The notes: generated by a model not told the origin, from the sequence alone. 64,000 bases of DNA from Sphingorhabdus sp. EL138 (GCF_945890115.1 NZ_CAMDCK010000003.1:1-64000), one strand, 5' to 3'; shown: positions 8,932 through 17,368, counted from the stretch's first letter. Translations and numbers: made by a program.

Positions 8932-9126
8932 ATGAACAACAGCGCCCCCGAAACAATCCGAGTCCGCGAACCGCGTGTCGCTTGCGACGGCAGTGGAGAT
9001 ATTCCCGCCGCATTGGGTCACCCGCGAGTCTGGCTTCAAATTGATGAAAAAGGTTATGTCGACTGCGGCTATTGCGACCGGCATTTTGTGCTCATCGGTG
9101 GCCCGGCGGATAATATTCCAAGCTAA
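8932..9126 (+). CDS. Small zinc-finger (CHCC) protein
   Basis: 64-aa cytoplasmic protein. The C-terminal half matches the zf-CHCC pattern: Cys in RVACDG, then GHPRVWLQI containing a His, then CGYCDRHF with two Cys. This family is related to the NDUFS6-type accessory subunit of respiratory complex I and is common as a small stand-alone protein in alphaproteobacteria. The function here is not established. It runs convergent to the FNR-type regulator with a gap of 30 bases. Confidence 0.8.
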   Translation: MNNSAPETIRVREPRVACDGSGDIPAALGHPRVWLQIDEKGYVDCGYCDRHFVLIGGPADNIPS

Positions 9127-9156
9127 GCCACACCCCAAGCGTCGCTAAACCACCGT

Positions 9157-9876
9157 TCAGGCAGCAGCCGAAAGATCCTGAAGCCGCGCCCGGTCGCGTA
9201 TGGCAACGGTCCGGCGATCCGGCAGATGGATGACTCCATCGGCCTTTAACTTAGAAAACTGACGGCTGACGGTTTCAATCCTTAGCCCCAGAACGTCGCC
9301 AATCTGCTGGCGATCAAGCGGCAGTTCAAATGCGTCCAGTGCGCCTGTGTCAACCGTACAGCCCGTTTCGCCAAGACGAACAGACATTTCGAGTAACAAA
9401 GTCGCGATCCGTTCGGTCGCGCTTTTCTTACCAAGCAGCAACATCCATGCATGCGCACGATCAAGTTCATCCAACGTCCGGCGCAGCAACTTATGTTCCA
9501 GCTCGGGATGCTGCCGAGCAAAGCCGTCAAAGGTGGATCGGGAAAATATGCACAATTCAGCATCGGTCAGCGCGGTCACGCTATACGGGCTTTGCTGGCC
9601 AAAGGGCCGCCCAATAAAATCTGATGCAAAAACAATCCCGACAATCTGCTCCCGGCCATCAGCCAAGCTCATCGAAACCTTTAGCACGCCTGCGATAACA
9701 TTGGCGACAACGACAGCGTCATCTCCCTCCCAAAACACAGTCTGCCCCTTGGAAACTTTTTGCTTTCGACCTTGCCGACTCAGCAGTTCAAGCTCGTCCG
9801 TTTCGAGTCCGGCGCAAATTGCACGGTTGCGTACAATGCATTGGGAGCAGTCTTGCATGGTCTGATCATAGCCCAC
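9157..9876 (-). CDS. Crp/Fnr family regulator with FNR-type cysteines
   Basis: Transcription factor of 239 aa likely to sense oxygen through a 4Fe-4S cluster. Near the N-terminus is C-x2-C-x7-C (Cys10, 13, 21), and a fourth Cys lies in the beta-roll segment ALTDAELCIF; this is the Fnr arrangement (E. coli uses Cys20, 23, 29, 122). The cyclic-nucleotide-binding-like domain occupies roughly residues 25-145. The winged helix has the recognition helix RQQIGDVLGLRIETVSRQFSKL. E-x2-S-R as in ETVSR is the residue set that reads TTGAT half-sites. The start may be GTG at 9876 or ATG at 9858; both keep all cysteines. A perfect TTGAT-N4-ATCAA site occurs at 38100-38113 in this window. Confidence 0.9.
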   Translation of the reverse strand: MGYDQTMQDCSQCIVRNRAICAGLETDELELLSRQGRKQKVSKGQTVFWEGDDAVVVANVIAGVLKVSMSLADGREQIVGIVFASDFIGRPFGQQSPYSVTALTDAELCIFSRSTFDGFARQHPELEHKLLRRTLDELDRAHAWMLLLGKKSATERIATLLLEMSVRLGETGCTVDTGALDAFELPLDRQQIGDVLGLRIETVSRQFSKLKADGVIHLPDRRTVAIRDRARLQDLSAAA

Positions 9877-9996
9877 GCAGCAAAGCGCAGCAACCGTTCA
9901 AAGCGGGGCTTGGCATACCGTCGGTCCGCCGCTCTGATATCGCATGTGCAGATCGCGACACTATCAGGGTTCGTCCCCAGTTGCGCACAAGGAAAA

Positions 9997-10073
9997 TGGT
10001 AGCGAAGGAGGGACTTGAACCCCCGACCTATGGATTATGATTCCACCGCTCTAACCAGCTGAGCTACTTCGCC
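9997..10073 (-). tRNA. tRNA-Met (CAT), elongator type
   Basis: 77 nt including an encoded CCA. The acceptor stem is GGCGAAG paired to CTTCGCT (with a G-U at the first pair). The D-arm begins GCTCAGCTGGTTAGAGC. The anticodon stem GTGGA/TCCAT encloses the loop ATCATAA, giving anticodon CAT. The T-arm loop is TTCAAGT. A tRNA-Ile that is lysidine-modified also carries CAT, but the loop context fits elongator Met better. Confidence 0.9.
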
Positions 10074-10149
10074 ATCCAACCGTGAATCCCAGCATTTGCG
10101 GGGAAGCACGCGGCGCTATAAGCGCGGGGGTTATAAGGGTCAAGCATTG

Positions 10150-10656
10150 TCAGCCGCGAAATGACCATCTGCCGATATGCTCCCAAGGCCCACCCCGATA
10201 ATAATGCGCCGATAGACCCGAAATGGCCAGCGGACGGGGTCGAAATGTCTCCCGCAAATGCGCGTGGAGCGCCTTGGCGACTGGCGGCTCAACCTTGTTC
10301 TGGATCGTTATGTGCAATTTGGGTGTGGCCTGATCTTGCGGGATTAACAGCCCGCGAAAACTGTCGGCCAACGCCTCCCGCATCGAAAGCAATTCAGGAC
10401 TCTCCACGCGGAACGCCACGGCCTTGCCCAGCAACATAACATCCCTGATATACGCAACAGGCGCCGTATAGTCCTGAACCAACGCCGCAAGCCTCGACTT
10501 TATCTCTGGCAAATGGCTTGGCGGCAAATGGTGAAACAGCGTAATATGCGCATCGACAAAATTGCGCTCCGCCGGAAAATGCGCACGGCGTAGGCCATTG
10601 GCCCATGCCTGGTCGGTCTTGCCCATGTCGGCGGTGATGATGATGGGTGCGGTCAT
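10150..10656 (-). CDS. 2'-5' RNA ligase family (2H phosphoesterase) protein
   Basis: 168-aa protein with two H-x-T catalytic motifs, HITLFHHLP near residue 38 and LHITIQNK near residue 120. The two histidines are the hallmark of the 2H phosphoesterase superfamily, which includes the RNA 2',3'-cyclic phosphodiesterase ThpR. The substrate is unknown. The gene is separated from tRNA-Met by a 76-base gap and is on the same strand. Confidence 0.85.
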   Translation of the reverse strand: MTAPIIITADMGKTDQAWANGLRRAHFPAERNFVDAHITLFHHLPPSHLPEIKSRLAALVQDYTAPVAYIRDVMLLGKAVAFRVESPELLSMREALADSFRGLLIPQDQATPKLHITIQNKVEPPVAKALHAHLRETFRPRPLAISGLSAHYYRGGPWEHIGRWSFRG

Positions 10657-10702
10657 GGGGTGGGTTTAGAGGAGTGAATGTCCCGCCGCTACCTCTCACT
10701 GT

Positions 10703-10793
10703 GTCATCCCCAACTTGATTGGGGATCCATGGTCAAACTTGTGATTTTTTCGAGTGGTCAGGGCCATGGATTCCCGCCTGCGCGGGAATGACA
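10703..10793. repeat. Dispersed inverted-repeat element, copy 1
   Basis: Ends pair as GTCATCCCCAACTTGATTGGGGATCC... and ...GGATTCCCGCCTGCGCGGGAATGAC. Each end contains its own small hairpin, and both ends carry CCATGG-type inner boundaries. The same design recurs at 13904-13990, 43298-43388 and 44566-44735. It looks like a REP/BIME or MITE-like family. A separate hairpin, TCCTGAAACAAGTTCAGGA, follows near 10828. Confidence 0.75.
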
Positions 10794-10864
10794 AAGAGTG
10801 GGATTAACTGCGACCCAATTGCGTGATCCTGAAACAAGTTCAGGATGATGTGCGGTAGAGGCAC

Positions 10865-10896
10865 AAAAAAGCCGCCCTGTCTTGCAACAAGGCGGC
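10865..10896 (-). terminator. Rho-independent terminator of the rpsF-rpsR-rplI operon
   Basis: On the minus strand a GCCGCC/GGCGGC stem with additional imperfect pairs is followed by six T residues. It begins 25 bases after the rplI stop codon and matches the expected end of the ribosomal operon. Confidence 0.8.
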
Positions 10897-10921
10897 GTTT
10901 TGTATGCAGCAATCGAAAGCT

Positions 10922-11599
10922 TTATGCTTCGTCGCTTGCCTCAGCCGAAAGGCCGGCCGCTTCAGCAGCAGCCTTGGCGGCAGCTTGCTCTTCGCGGCGC
11001 TTTGCATTGGCAGCCGCTTCGGCAGCATCCGCTGCGTCAGAGGCCACTTCAGCTTCAACCTGCGCTTCAATGGCTTCAGCAGCGATCTCGGCCTGTTCGT
11101 CTTCGAACATCTGGTCGAGCACGTTGACGCCGTCCTTCTGCAACTCCGCTTCGTCGTCCGAACGGGCCACATTGACCTGAACATTGACAGTAACTTCGGG
11201 ATGCAGAACAACTTTGACACCGAAAATGCCGAGCGTTTTAATTGGGCGTTCAAGCACGATCATGCCCTTGGAAACCTTGGCGTCTTGGGCGACCAGACCG
11301 TCAACAATATCCTTGACCGAGACCGAACCGTAAAGCTGGCCAGTTTGCGAAGCGGCGCGGATCAGAATGATCTGCTTGCCTTCGACACTGCCTGAAGCCT
11401 TTTGGGCTTCATCACGGCGGCTTGCGTTATCGCTTTCGATTTTCGCGCGATTGGCTTCGAAAACCTTGCGGTTAGCGTCGTTTGCACGGAGCGCTTTTTT
11501 GTTTGGTAGCAGGAAGTTACGGGCATAGCCGTCCTTCACGGTGACAACATCACCAATTGCACCAAGCTTTTCAACGCGTTCGAGAAGTATGATATCCAT
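10922..11599 (-). CDS. rplI: Large ribosomal subunit protein bL9, extended
   Basis: bL9 binds 23S rRNA near the L1 stalk. The N-terminal domain has the family start MDIILLERVEKLG and the conserved DGYARNFLLPNKKA. The C-terminal domain spans about residues 75-150 (GSVSVKDIVDGL, KTLGIFGVKVVLHPEV). The protein is 225 aa against roughly 150 in E. coli; the extra 70 residues are Ala/Glu-rich and low in complexity. Such tails are seen in other sphingomonads, and I infer a disordered or helical extension of unknown use. It is the last gene of the rpsF-rpsR-rplI operon. Confidence 0.96.
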   Translation of the reverse strand: MDIILLERVEKLGAIGDVVTVKDGYARNFLLPNKKALRANDANRKVFEANRAKIESDNASRRDEAQKASGSVEGKQIILIRAASQTGQLYGSVSVKDIVDGLVAQDAKVSKGMIVLERPIKTLGIFGVKVVLHPEVTVNVQVNVARSDDEAELQKDGVNVLDQMFEDEQAEIAAEAIEAQVEAEVASDAADAAEAAANAKRREEQAAAKAAAEAAGLSAEASDEA

Positions 11600-11610
11600 A
11601 TTTCGGCTCC

Positions 11611-11835
11611 TTACTTCACGATGTACGGCAGAAGGCCGATGTGACGGGCGCGCTTGATCGCTTGGCCCAGCTCACGCTGCTTCTTTGCCGAAACGGCGGT
11701 GATGCGCGATGGGACAATCTTGCCGCGCTCTGAGATATAGCCTTGAAGCAGGCGTACATCTTTATAATCGATTTGCGGCGCGTCTTTACCCTGAAATGGG
11801 CAGGACTTGCGGCGACGGAAAAACGGACGTGCCAT
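11611..11835 (-). CDS. rpsR: Small ribosomal subunit protein bS18
   Basis: 74 aa. Contains the family features [35 protein letters not shown] and [20 protein letters not shown]. bS18 forms a heterodimer with bS6 on the 30S platform. The start is four bases from the rpsF stop, and the 11-base spacing to rplI confirms a tight operon. Confidence 0.97.
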   Translation of the reverse strand: MARPFFRRRKSCPFQGKDAPQIDYKDVRLLQGYISERGKIVPSRITAVSAKKQRELGQAIKRARHIGLLPYIVK

Positions 11836-11838
11836 GTC

Positions 11839-12288
11839 TTAAGCCTCCTGCTCTGCGCGCGGTGCGCGGTCTGGACGGTCGCCACGATCTGGCCGAGGGG
11901 CACCGCGATCACGGTCGCCACCACCAAAGCCGCCACGCTCACCGCGTTCGCTGCGCTCTGGACGGTCGCTCTTGCGCATCATGACCGACGGGCCGGCTTC
12001 ATGCGCGTCCACGCGGACAGTCATGTAGCGAATGATATCTTCGTTCATGCGCGTCTGACGCTCAAGCTCGGCAATCGTGTCGCCCGAAGCATCAATGTCG
12101 AGCATCACGAAATGCGCTTTGCGGTTCTTTTGAATTTTGTAGGTCAATGTACGAAGACCCCAGGTTTCGGTCTTTACGACCTTGCCTTTATTGTCTTCTA
12201 CAATCTTGGTGGCGTTTTCAGCCAGCGCGTCAACTTGGGCCTGTGAAAGGTCCTGACGCGCCAAAAATACATGCTCGTACAGAGACAT
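11839..12288 (-). CDS. rpsF: Small ribosomal subunit protein bS6
   Basis: 149 aa. bS6 starts [15 protein letters not shown], and the ATG at 12288 has AAGGAAA five bases upstream; the frame extends 15 codons further upstream but those codons do not resemble S6. The core ferredoxin-like fold ends around [14 protein letters not shown]-terminal tail rich in Arg, Gly and Asp (about residues 105-149) follows, charged and likely disordered. In many bacteria the leader of this operon is bound by the bS6-bS18 dimer. The 160 bases upstream are GC-rich and could fold that way, but I did not verify the motif. Confidence 0.96.
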   Translation of the reverse strand: MSLYEHVFLARQDLSQAQVDALAENATKIVEDNKGKVVKTETWGLRTLTYKIQKNRKAHFVMLDIDASGDTIAELERQTRMNEDIIRYMTVRVDAHEAGPSVMMRKSDRPERSERGERGGFGGGDRDRGAPRPDRGDRPDRAPRAEQEA

Positions 12289-12451
12289 GGGCGTTTCCTT
12301 GTTCCTACCGATCGCTGACGCAGCACCATGCATACGCCCCTCCGGCCTTCTTCGATTTCAGTCAGGCGGACCTGAGCGAAGTGGCGCGTTTAGGAGAGAT
12401 TGGTGCGGAATGCAAGCGATTCGCGGGGTTGCGAAAATGTGTTGCCAGCCT

Positions 12452-13846
12452 TTAACGCCCTAGCCGCTGCAAGATGTCCGCCGCAAACGCACTCAATGTA
12501 TCATCCCTTGCGCCCATGATCACAATCCGGTCGCCCGGCCTTGCGAGCGCCACGATGCGGTTGCCACATTCTTCGCGGCTGGGGATATATTCGGCGTTGC
12601 GGCCAGCGGCGGTGACTACCTCGGTGATGCTTTGGCTACCGATGCTTTTGTCCACGGTGCCGCCGAAATAGACGGGCCCGCAGAGGAGCAGATGGTCGTC
12701 TGCGCCAAGCATGTCCGCAAACACGCCCGCAAGTTCAGCGCCCATAACGCGAATGGGGCCGTAACCATGCGGTTGGAAGAAGGCGATGATGCGGCCGGGA
12801 AACGCCTTCAACGTCGCCAGCGTCGCGGCAATTTTGTCCGGGTTGTGGCCGAAATCGTCAATGACAGTGATGTTATTGGCCTTGCCGACAATGTCGAAAC
12901 GGCGGGCGAGGCCATGAAAGCTTTCTACGCTGCGCACGGCTTGCGCGACGGACACGCCAAGCGCAACGCTGACGGCTATCGCAGCAAGGGCGTTGGCGAT
13001 ATTGTGCCTGCCGGGGACGATCAAGGTCACGGGGTAAGCTTCGCCCAATGCATGGAGCGTGAAGCGGCTACCAAGCGGGAGATCAGTGATGTCGGTCGCG
13101 CGGAAATCGGCGTTGGAGGAAAATCCGAAGCTGACAGCGCCCTGCAATGCCATCGGTGCGACCAAGGCCACCGTCTCCGCATCATCGGCATTCCAGACAC
13201 AGACTTTTGCCTTTTTGGCAAAGTCCCCAAACAACTGCCGCAATTCTTGTAGGGTTTTGTGATCAAGACTGACATTGTTCAGCACCGCAACTTCGGGCGC
13301 GAACAAAGCGATGGAGCCATCGCTTTCGTCGACCTCCGAAACGAAAGCCTCCCCCTGCCCCACGCGCGCGCTGGCAAAGGGCGCATCATCGGCGACGAAA
13401 TTCTTCATCACCGCACCGTTCATGATCGTCGGGTCAAGGCCAGCATCGGTCAATATCCAGCCGATCATTCCCGTCACCGTCGATTTGCCGCTCGTCCCGC
13501 CAACCGCAACGCTGCGCGGGGCGGCGTTGAACAAATCAGCCAGCAATTCCGCGCGGGTCATGCGCGGGCAGCCAAGCGCGTTGGCCTTTGCGATGTCCGG
13601 CACACTGTCCTCAATGGCGGCGGACGCAATCAGAATTTGGTCGCCGTTTATCAGGCCACTGCCGTCTTGCGGAAACAGGTCGATGCCAAGGCTTTGCAGC
13701 CATGCAAATTTCGGCCCCAACCGGCCTTGGTCCAGCGCGCGGTCGGAACCGGCCACAATAGCATTTGTATCGCGGACAATGTTGGCCAAGGGCAACATGC
13801 CCGATCCACCAATGCCACAGAAGAAATAGGATTTGTTTTTGTGCAT
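12452..13846 (-). CDS. Mur ligase family protein (Mpl/MurC-like)
   Basis: 464 aa. N-terminal Rossmann domain with GIGGSGMLPLAN, a central ATPase domain with P-loop GTSGKST and SEVDESDGS, and a C-terminal domain with DDFGHNPDKI. These are the marks of the MurC/Mpl branch that ligates an amino acid or peptide to UDP-MurNAc. The P-loop differs from the usual GTHGKTT (Ser for His, Ser for Thr) but keeps the lysine. Its head-to-head neighbour is an LD-carboxypeptidase, whose product (murein tripeptide) is the substrate of Mpl, so I favour murein peptide ligase over alanine ligase. True MurC normally sits in the division gene cluster, which is not here. Confidence 0.75.
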   Translation of the reverse strand: MHKNKSYFFCGIGGSGMLPLANIVRDTNAIVAGSDRALDQGRLGPKFAWLQSLGIDLFPQDGSGLINGDQILIASAAIEDSVPDIAKANALGCPRMTRAELLADLFNAAPRSVAVGGTSGKSTVTGMIGWILTDAGLDPTIMNGAVMKNFVADDAPFASARVGQGEAFVSEVDESDGSIALFAPEVAVLNNVSLDHKTLQELRQLFGDFAKKAKVCVWNADDAETVALVAPMALQGAVSFGFSSNADFRATDITDLPLGSRFTLHALGEAYPVTLIVPGRHNIANALAAIAVSVALGVSVAQAVRSVESFHGLARRFDIVGKANNITVIDDFGHNPDKIAATLATLKAFPGRIIAFFQPHGYGPIRVMGAELAGVFADMLGADDHLLLCGPVYFGGTVDKSIGSQSITEVVTAAGRNAEYIPSREECGNRIVALARPGDRIVIMGARDDTLSAFAADILQRLGR

Positions 13847-13903
13847 CAGTGGCGGTTATGGCCGGAAGATGAATTTGGCAATGGTCCTGTATATACAAAA
13901 CTG

Positions 13904-13990
13904 CGTCACCCCCGCGAAGGCGGGGGGCCAACTCTCGCTCTGTCGACACATGACCGCCCCGAATTGGATTCCCGCCTGCGCGGGAATGAC
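13904..13990. repeat. Dispersed inverted-repeat element, copy 2
   Basis: Left end GTCACCCCCGCGAAGGCGGGGG and right end GGATTCCCGCCTGCGCGGGAATGAC, the same architecture as 10703-10793. It occupies most of the 168-base gap between the divergent Mpl-like and ldcA genes, so it lies in the promoter region of both. Confidence 0.72.
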
Positions 13991-14014
13991 GATATTTGCG
14001 GAAGAGAGTGAAAT

Positions 14015-14851
14015 ATGCGGATAGCTATTTGCGCGCCGTCAACGCCATTTACGCGTGAGGACGCAGCGCGTGTTATTGCGCTTGCCGCAACCTCCCACCC
14101 AAGCGCGGAACTCGTCTTCCACGACCAATGCTTTGCAGAGGCTGGGCATTTTGCCGGACCCGATAAAATGCGCAGCGCCGCGTTTGTGGATGTCGCCAAT
14201 GACCCAGGCTTTGACGCCGTCTGGTTCGTGCGCGGTGGTTATGGGGCTTGCCGGATCGCCCAAGACGCAGTTGCGGCGCTCAATTCAGCAGCAGCGGATA
14301 AAATCTATATGGGCTATAGCGACGCCGGCAACCTGCTCGGCGCGTTATATGCCGCAAAAATAGGCCGTGTCTGCCATGGGCCGATGCCAGCCGATATCCG
14401 GCGCGATGGTGGTGCGGCCGCCGTCCTGCGCGCGCTCGATTGGATGCTGCACGCATCGCCGCACGCGCTTGAACGACATATGCAGTCCGGCGAAAAATAT
14501 GCGGCGTTCAATCTGATGACCTTGGCGATGATGGCCGGCACGCCGTTAATGCCTGCATTGAAAGACCATGTGTTGATGGTCGAGGAAGTCAGCGAATATC
14601 TCTATGGCTATGACCGCGCATTTTTTCATGTAACCAGCCATCTGCAATCCGCAGGACTCGCCGGATTACGGCTTGGCCGCGTTAGCGATGTACCCGAAAA
14701 TGACCGGCCCTTTGGCGAAACTGCCGAGGAGATTGCCCAAGGATGGTGCGCAAAAACGGGTATCGATTATCTGGGCCGCGCGGATATTGGCCACGACGCC
14801 GACAACAGGATTGTACCGTTCGGGCTTGCAACATGCAGCGCCGCGCCATAG
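14015..14851 (+). CDS. ldcA: LD-carboxypeptidase (S66 family)
   Basis: 278 aa cytoplasmic peptidase that removes the terminal D-Ala from the murein tetrapeptide during wall recycling. The family landmarks are RGGYGACR (residues 73-80), GYSDAGNLLGALYA, HGPMPADI, the Glu-bearing segment MVEEVSEYLYGYDRAFFHV and the His-bearing GRADIGHDADN. In S66 enzymes the catalytic Ser is expected directly after GGYG; here that position reads Ala78 with Cys79 beside it, whereas the Glu and His positions look intact. The start has GGAAGAGAG upstream. Divergent from the Mpl-like ligase, which would use its product. Activity is inferred; the missing Ser needs alignment. Confidence 0.8.
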   Translation: MRIAICAPSTPFTREDAARVIALAATSHPSAELVFHDQCFAEAGHFAGPDKMRSAAFVDVANDPGFDAVWFVRGGYGACRIAQDAVAALNSAAADKIYMGYSDAGNLLGALYAAKIGRVCHGPMPADIRRDGGAAAVLRALDWMLHASPHALERHMQSGEKYAAFNLMTLAMMAGTPLMPALKDHVLMVEEVSEYLYGYDRAFFHVTSHLQSAGLAGLRLGRVSDVPENDRPFGETAEEIAQGWCAKTGIDYLGRADIGHDADNRIVPFGLATCSAAP

Positions 14852-14887
14852 GCGATTTTGCACAAACACCGACCATCAGGAGCAGTT

Positions 14888-15826
14888 ATGCGCGCATTTG
14901 TTTTCCCCGGGCAAGGTAGCCAAGCTGTTGGCATGGGCAAAATGCTCGCCGAAGCGAGCCCAATCGCACGCGCAGTGTTTGAGGAGGTCGATGAGGCGCT
15001 TGGCCAACATCTGTTTCGGTTGATGTGCGATGGGCCAGAAAGCGATCTAACGCTCACCGAAAATGCGCAACCCGCGATCATGGCGAATGCAATGGCAACC
15101 TTGCGCGTACTGGAAAAGGAAGGCGGCGTTCGGCTATCGGAAAAATGCGATTTTGTCGCTGGCCATTCCTTGGGCGAGTACACCGCGTTATGTGCCGCCG
15201 GTGCGTTGCCTTTGTCGGTGACGGCGGCATTGTTGAAGCTGCGCGGGCGCGCGATGCAGGCCGCCGTGCCGGTTGGCGTCGGCGCGATGGCCGCCTTGCT
15301 GGGCGCAGATATCGAAAAGGCGGAGAGCTTGGCGGCTGCGGCTGCAGAAGGGGAAACCTGCACCGTCGCCAATGACAATGACCCGTCGCAGGTGGTTATC
15401 TCCGGACATAAAGGCGCGATTGACCGCGCGATTGCGCTGGCGAAGGACCATGGCATTAAGCGGGGCATATTATTGCCCGTGTCTGCACCCTTTCACTGCC
15501 CATTGATGCAACCTGCCGCCGATGCCATGGCAAACGCGCTTGCAACGACGACCATCCACGCGCCGTTGGTGCCTTTGTTCGCCAACGTGACCGCTGCGCC
15601 GGTATCCGACCCCGATACCATATCTCGGCAATTGGTGCAGCAAGTTACAGGCCGAGTCCGCTGGCGCGAGTCGGCGATTGCCATGGCGGAGGCCGGCGTC
15701 ATGCATTTTGTCGAATTTGGCGGAAAGATACTGTCACCCATGGTAAAGCGCAGCGCGGGCGAAGACATCACCACATCAACTGTCATCAATATGGATGACA
15801 TCGAAGCCTTGTTGAAAGCGATATAA
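14888..15826 (+). CDS. fabD: Malonyl-CoA:ACP transacylase
   Basis: 312 aa enzyme that charges ACP with malonyl units for fatty-acid elongation. Oxyanion and active-site motifs are FPGQGSQAVGMGK, GHSLGEYTAL (Ser) and SAPFHCPLM (His). ATG at 14888 has AGGAG five bases before it; a longer frame upstream lacks support. The stop shares its last base with the ATG of the next gene (TAATG), so it is translationally coupled to the crotonase. Confidence 0.95.
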   Translation: MRAFVFPGQGSQAVGMGKMLAEASPIARAVFEEVDEALGQHLFRLMCDGPESDLTLTENAQPAIMANAMATLRVLEKEGGVRLSEKCDFVAGHSLGEYTALCAAGALPLSVTAALLKLRGRAMQAAVPVGVGAMAALLGADIEKAESLAAAAAEGETCTVANDNDPSQVVISGHKGAIDRAIALAKDHGIKRGILLPVSAPFHCPLMQPAADAMANALATTTIHAPLVPLFANVTAAPVSDPDTISRQLVQQVTGRVRWRESAIAMAEAGVMHFVEFGGKILSPMVKRSAGEDITTSTVINMDDIEALLKAI

Positions 15827-16629
15827 TGACCGACCAAATTCTTCAGTCGCGCGATGGCGGGATACTGACCATCACGCTGAATATGCCCGAAAAGCGCAAC
15901 CCGATTTCGGATGTGTCTGTCGTCGAACAATTGTGCGACGCCTTCATGGCAGCGGATCAGGATATGTCTGTGCGCTGCGTCATCCTGACGGGCGCGGGGA
16001 CGGTGTTTTCCTCCGGCGGCGACCTTAAACAAATGCGCCCAGATAGTGGTGGCTTGCGGGCAGGATTGCCTGCAGAAACCCGCCGCAATTATAAATATGG
16101 CATCCAGCGTCTGCCCTTGATGTTTCAAGCGCTCGAGGTTCCGGTCATCGCGGCGGTCAACGGCGCGGCTATTGGTGCAGGGCTTGACCTTAGCACGATG
16201 TGCGACATTCGGATTGCCGCGTCTTCCGCCAGTTTTGCCGAAAGCTTTGTGCGATTGGGCATTACGCCGGGCGATGGTGGCGCATGGCTGCTGCCGCGCA
16301 TCGTCGGTTTTTCAAAAGCCACCGAACTAGCCCTGACAGGCGAAACCATAGACGCTGCCGAAGCATTGCACATCGGGCTGGTTACGCAAGTGGTAGATGA
16401 TGCTGACCTGATGATCGCCGCGCGAACGGTTGCGGACAAAATCGCCGCAAACCCGCCGCATGCCGTCCGGATGACGAAGCGCCTGTTGCGCGAGGGTCAG
16501 ACGGCAGACCTCAAAAACATCCTTGAAATGTCCGCCGCAATGCAAAGCTTGGCGCATGCCACTGCGGACAATGACGAGGCTATCACCGCGTTTCTGGAAA
16601 AGCGCGCACCCGAATTTAAGGGAGAATGA
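15826..16629 (+). CDS. Enoyl-CoA hydratase/isomerase (crotonase) family protein
   Basis: 267 aa crotonase-fold protein. The oxyanion-hole elements (AGTVFSSGGDLKQM and NGAAIGAGLDLSTMCDIR) are clear. Of the two hydratase glutamates, the first aligns to Asp (GLDLS) and the second, usually in F-x-x-P-E, aligns to Phe in SFAESFVRLG. Classical hydration is therefore doubtful and the reaction is not assignable from sequence. The gene is inserted between fabD and fabG, touching both (one-base overlap with fabD, one base before fabG). That position is unusual in a fab cluster and suggests a fatty-acid or acyl-CoA link, or simply co-expression. Confidence 0.82.
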   Translation: MTDQILQSRDGGILTITLNMPEKRNPISDVSVVEQLCDAFMAADQDMSVRCVILTGAGTVFSSGGDLKQMRPDSGGLRAGLPAETRRNYKYGIQRLPLMFQALEVPVIAAVNGAAIGAGLDLSTMCDIRIAASSASFAESFVRLGITPGDGGAWLLPRIVGFSKATELALTGETIDAAEALHIGLVTQVVDDADLMIAARTVADKIAANPPHAVRMTKRLLREGQTADLKNILEMSAAMQSLAHATADNDEAITAFLEKRAPEFKGE

Positions 16630-16630
16630 T

Positions 16631-17368
16631 ATGTTTGATCTAACCGGCATGACCGCGCTCGTTACGGGGGCATCGGGCGGGATTGGCAGCGCAATCTGTC
16701 ACGCGCTGGCGGCCCAAGGCGCGCGCCTTGCGGTGTCAGGCTCCAATGTGGAGAAGCTTGAAGCATTCAGGGCAACCTTAAGCGGCGACCATGTTGCGGT
16801 CCCATGTAACCTTGGCGATAAGGACAGCGTTGAGGCGCTGGTCCCTGCGGCGCTCGAAAAGCTGGGTCAGATCGACATTCTGGTAAACAATGCCGGCGTT
16901 ACCCGCGACAATTTGACGATGCGTATGAAAGATGAAGAATGGGATGACGTCATCCGCATCAATCTTGAGGCTACATTTCGCCTGATGCGCGCCGCCACTA
17001 AACCCATGATGAAGGCGCGCTTTGGTAGGATTATAACCATCACCAGCGTCGTTGGGACCACGGGCAACCCCGGCCAAGCCAATTACGCCGCGTCCAAGGG
17101 CGGGTTGACTGCGATGACCAAAGCAATCGCACAAGAACTCGCCAGCCGCAATGTGACGGCCAATTGCGTTGCGCCGGGCTTTATCGCTACCGCAATGACC
17201 GAAAGCCTGCCCGATGCGCAGAAAGAGGCATTAAATGCACGTATCCCCATGGGCCGCATGGGCGAAGGCGCGGATATTGGTGCTGCCGTTGCATATCTCG
17301 CTTCACGCGAAGCGGGTTATGTTACCGGCCAAACAATCCATGTGAATGGCGGCATGGCGATGCTTTGA
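16631..17368 (+). CDS. fabG: 3-oxoacyl-ACP reductase
   Basis: 245 aa NADPH-dependent SDR that reduces 3-oxoacyl-ACP. Cofactor motif TGASGGIG, NNAG at INNAG-like position (LVNNAGVTRDN), catalytic Ser in ITSVVG, and YAASK with the Tyr and Lys pair. ATG at 16631 is preceded by GGAG at good spacing; the frame upstream overlaps the crotonase gene. Part of the fabD-crotonase-fabG-acpP-fabF block. Confidence 0.95.
   Translation: MFDLTGMTALVTGASGGIGSAICHALAAQGARLAVSGSNVEKLEAFRATLSGDHVAVPCNLGDKDSVEALVPAALEKLGQIDILVNNAGVTRDNLTMRMKDEEWDDVIRINLEATFRLMRAATKPMMKARFGRIITITSVVGTTGNPGQANYAASKGGLTAMTKAIAQELASRNVTANCVAPGFIATAMTESLPDAQKEALNARIPMGRMGEGADIGAAVAYLASREAGYVTGQTIHVNGGMAML

Noticed and set aside
12289-12451. 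bS6-bS18 binding leader of rpsF
   Set aside because: Plausible by family knowledge, but I could not confirm the conserved secondary structure by eye, so it is not listed as a feature.
13259-14011. 250-aa plus-strand frame antisense to the Mpl-like gene
   Set aside because: Composition follows the opposite-strand codons; no family motif or ribosome binding site, and the minus-strand gene has clear Mur ligase motifs.
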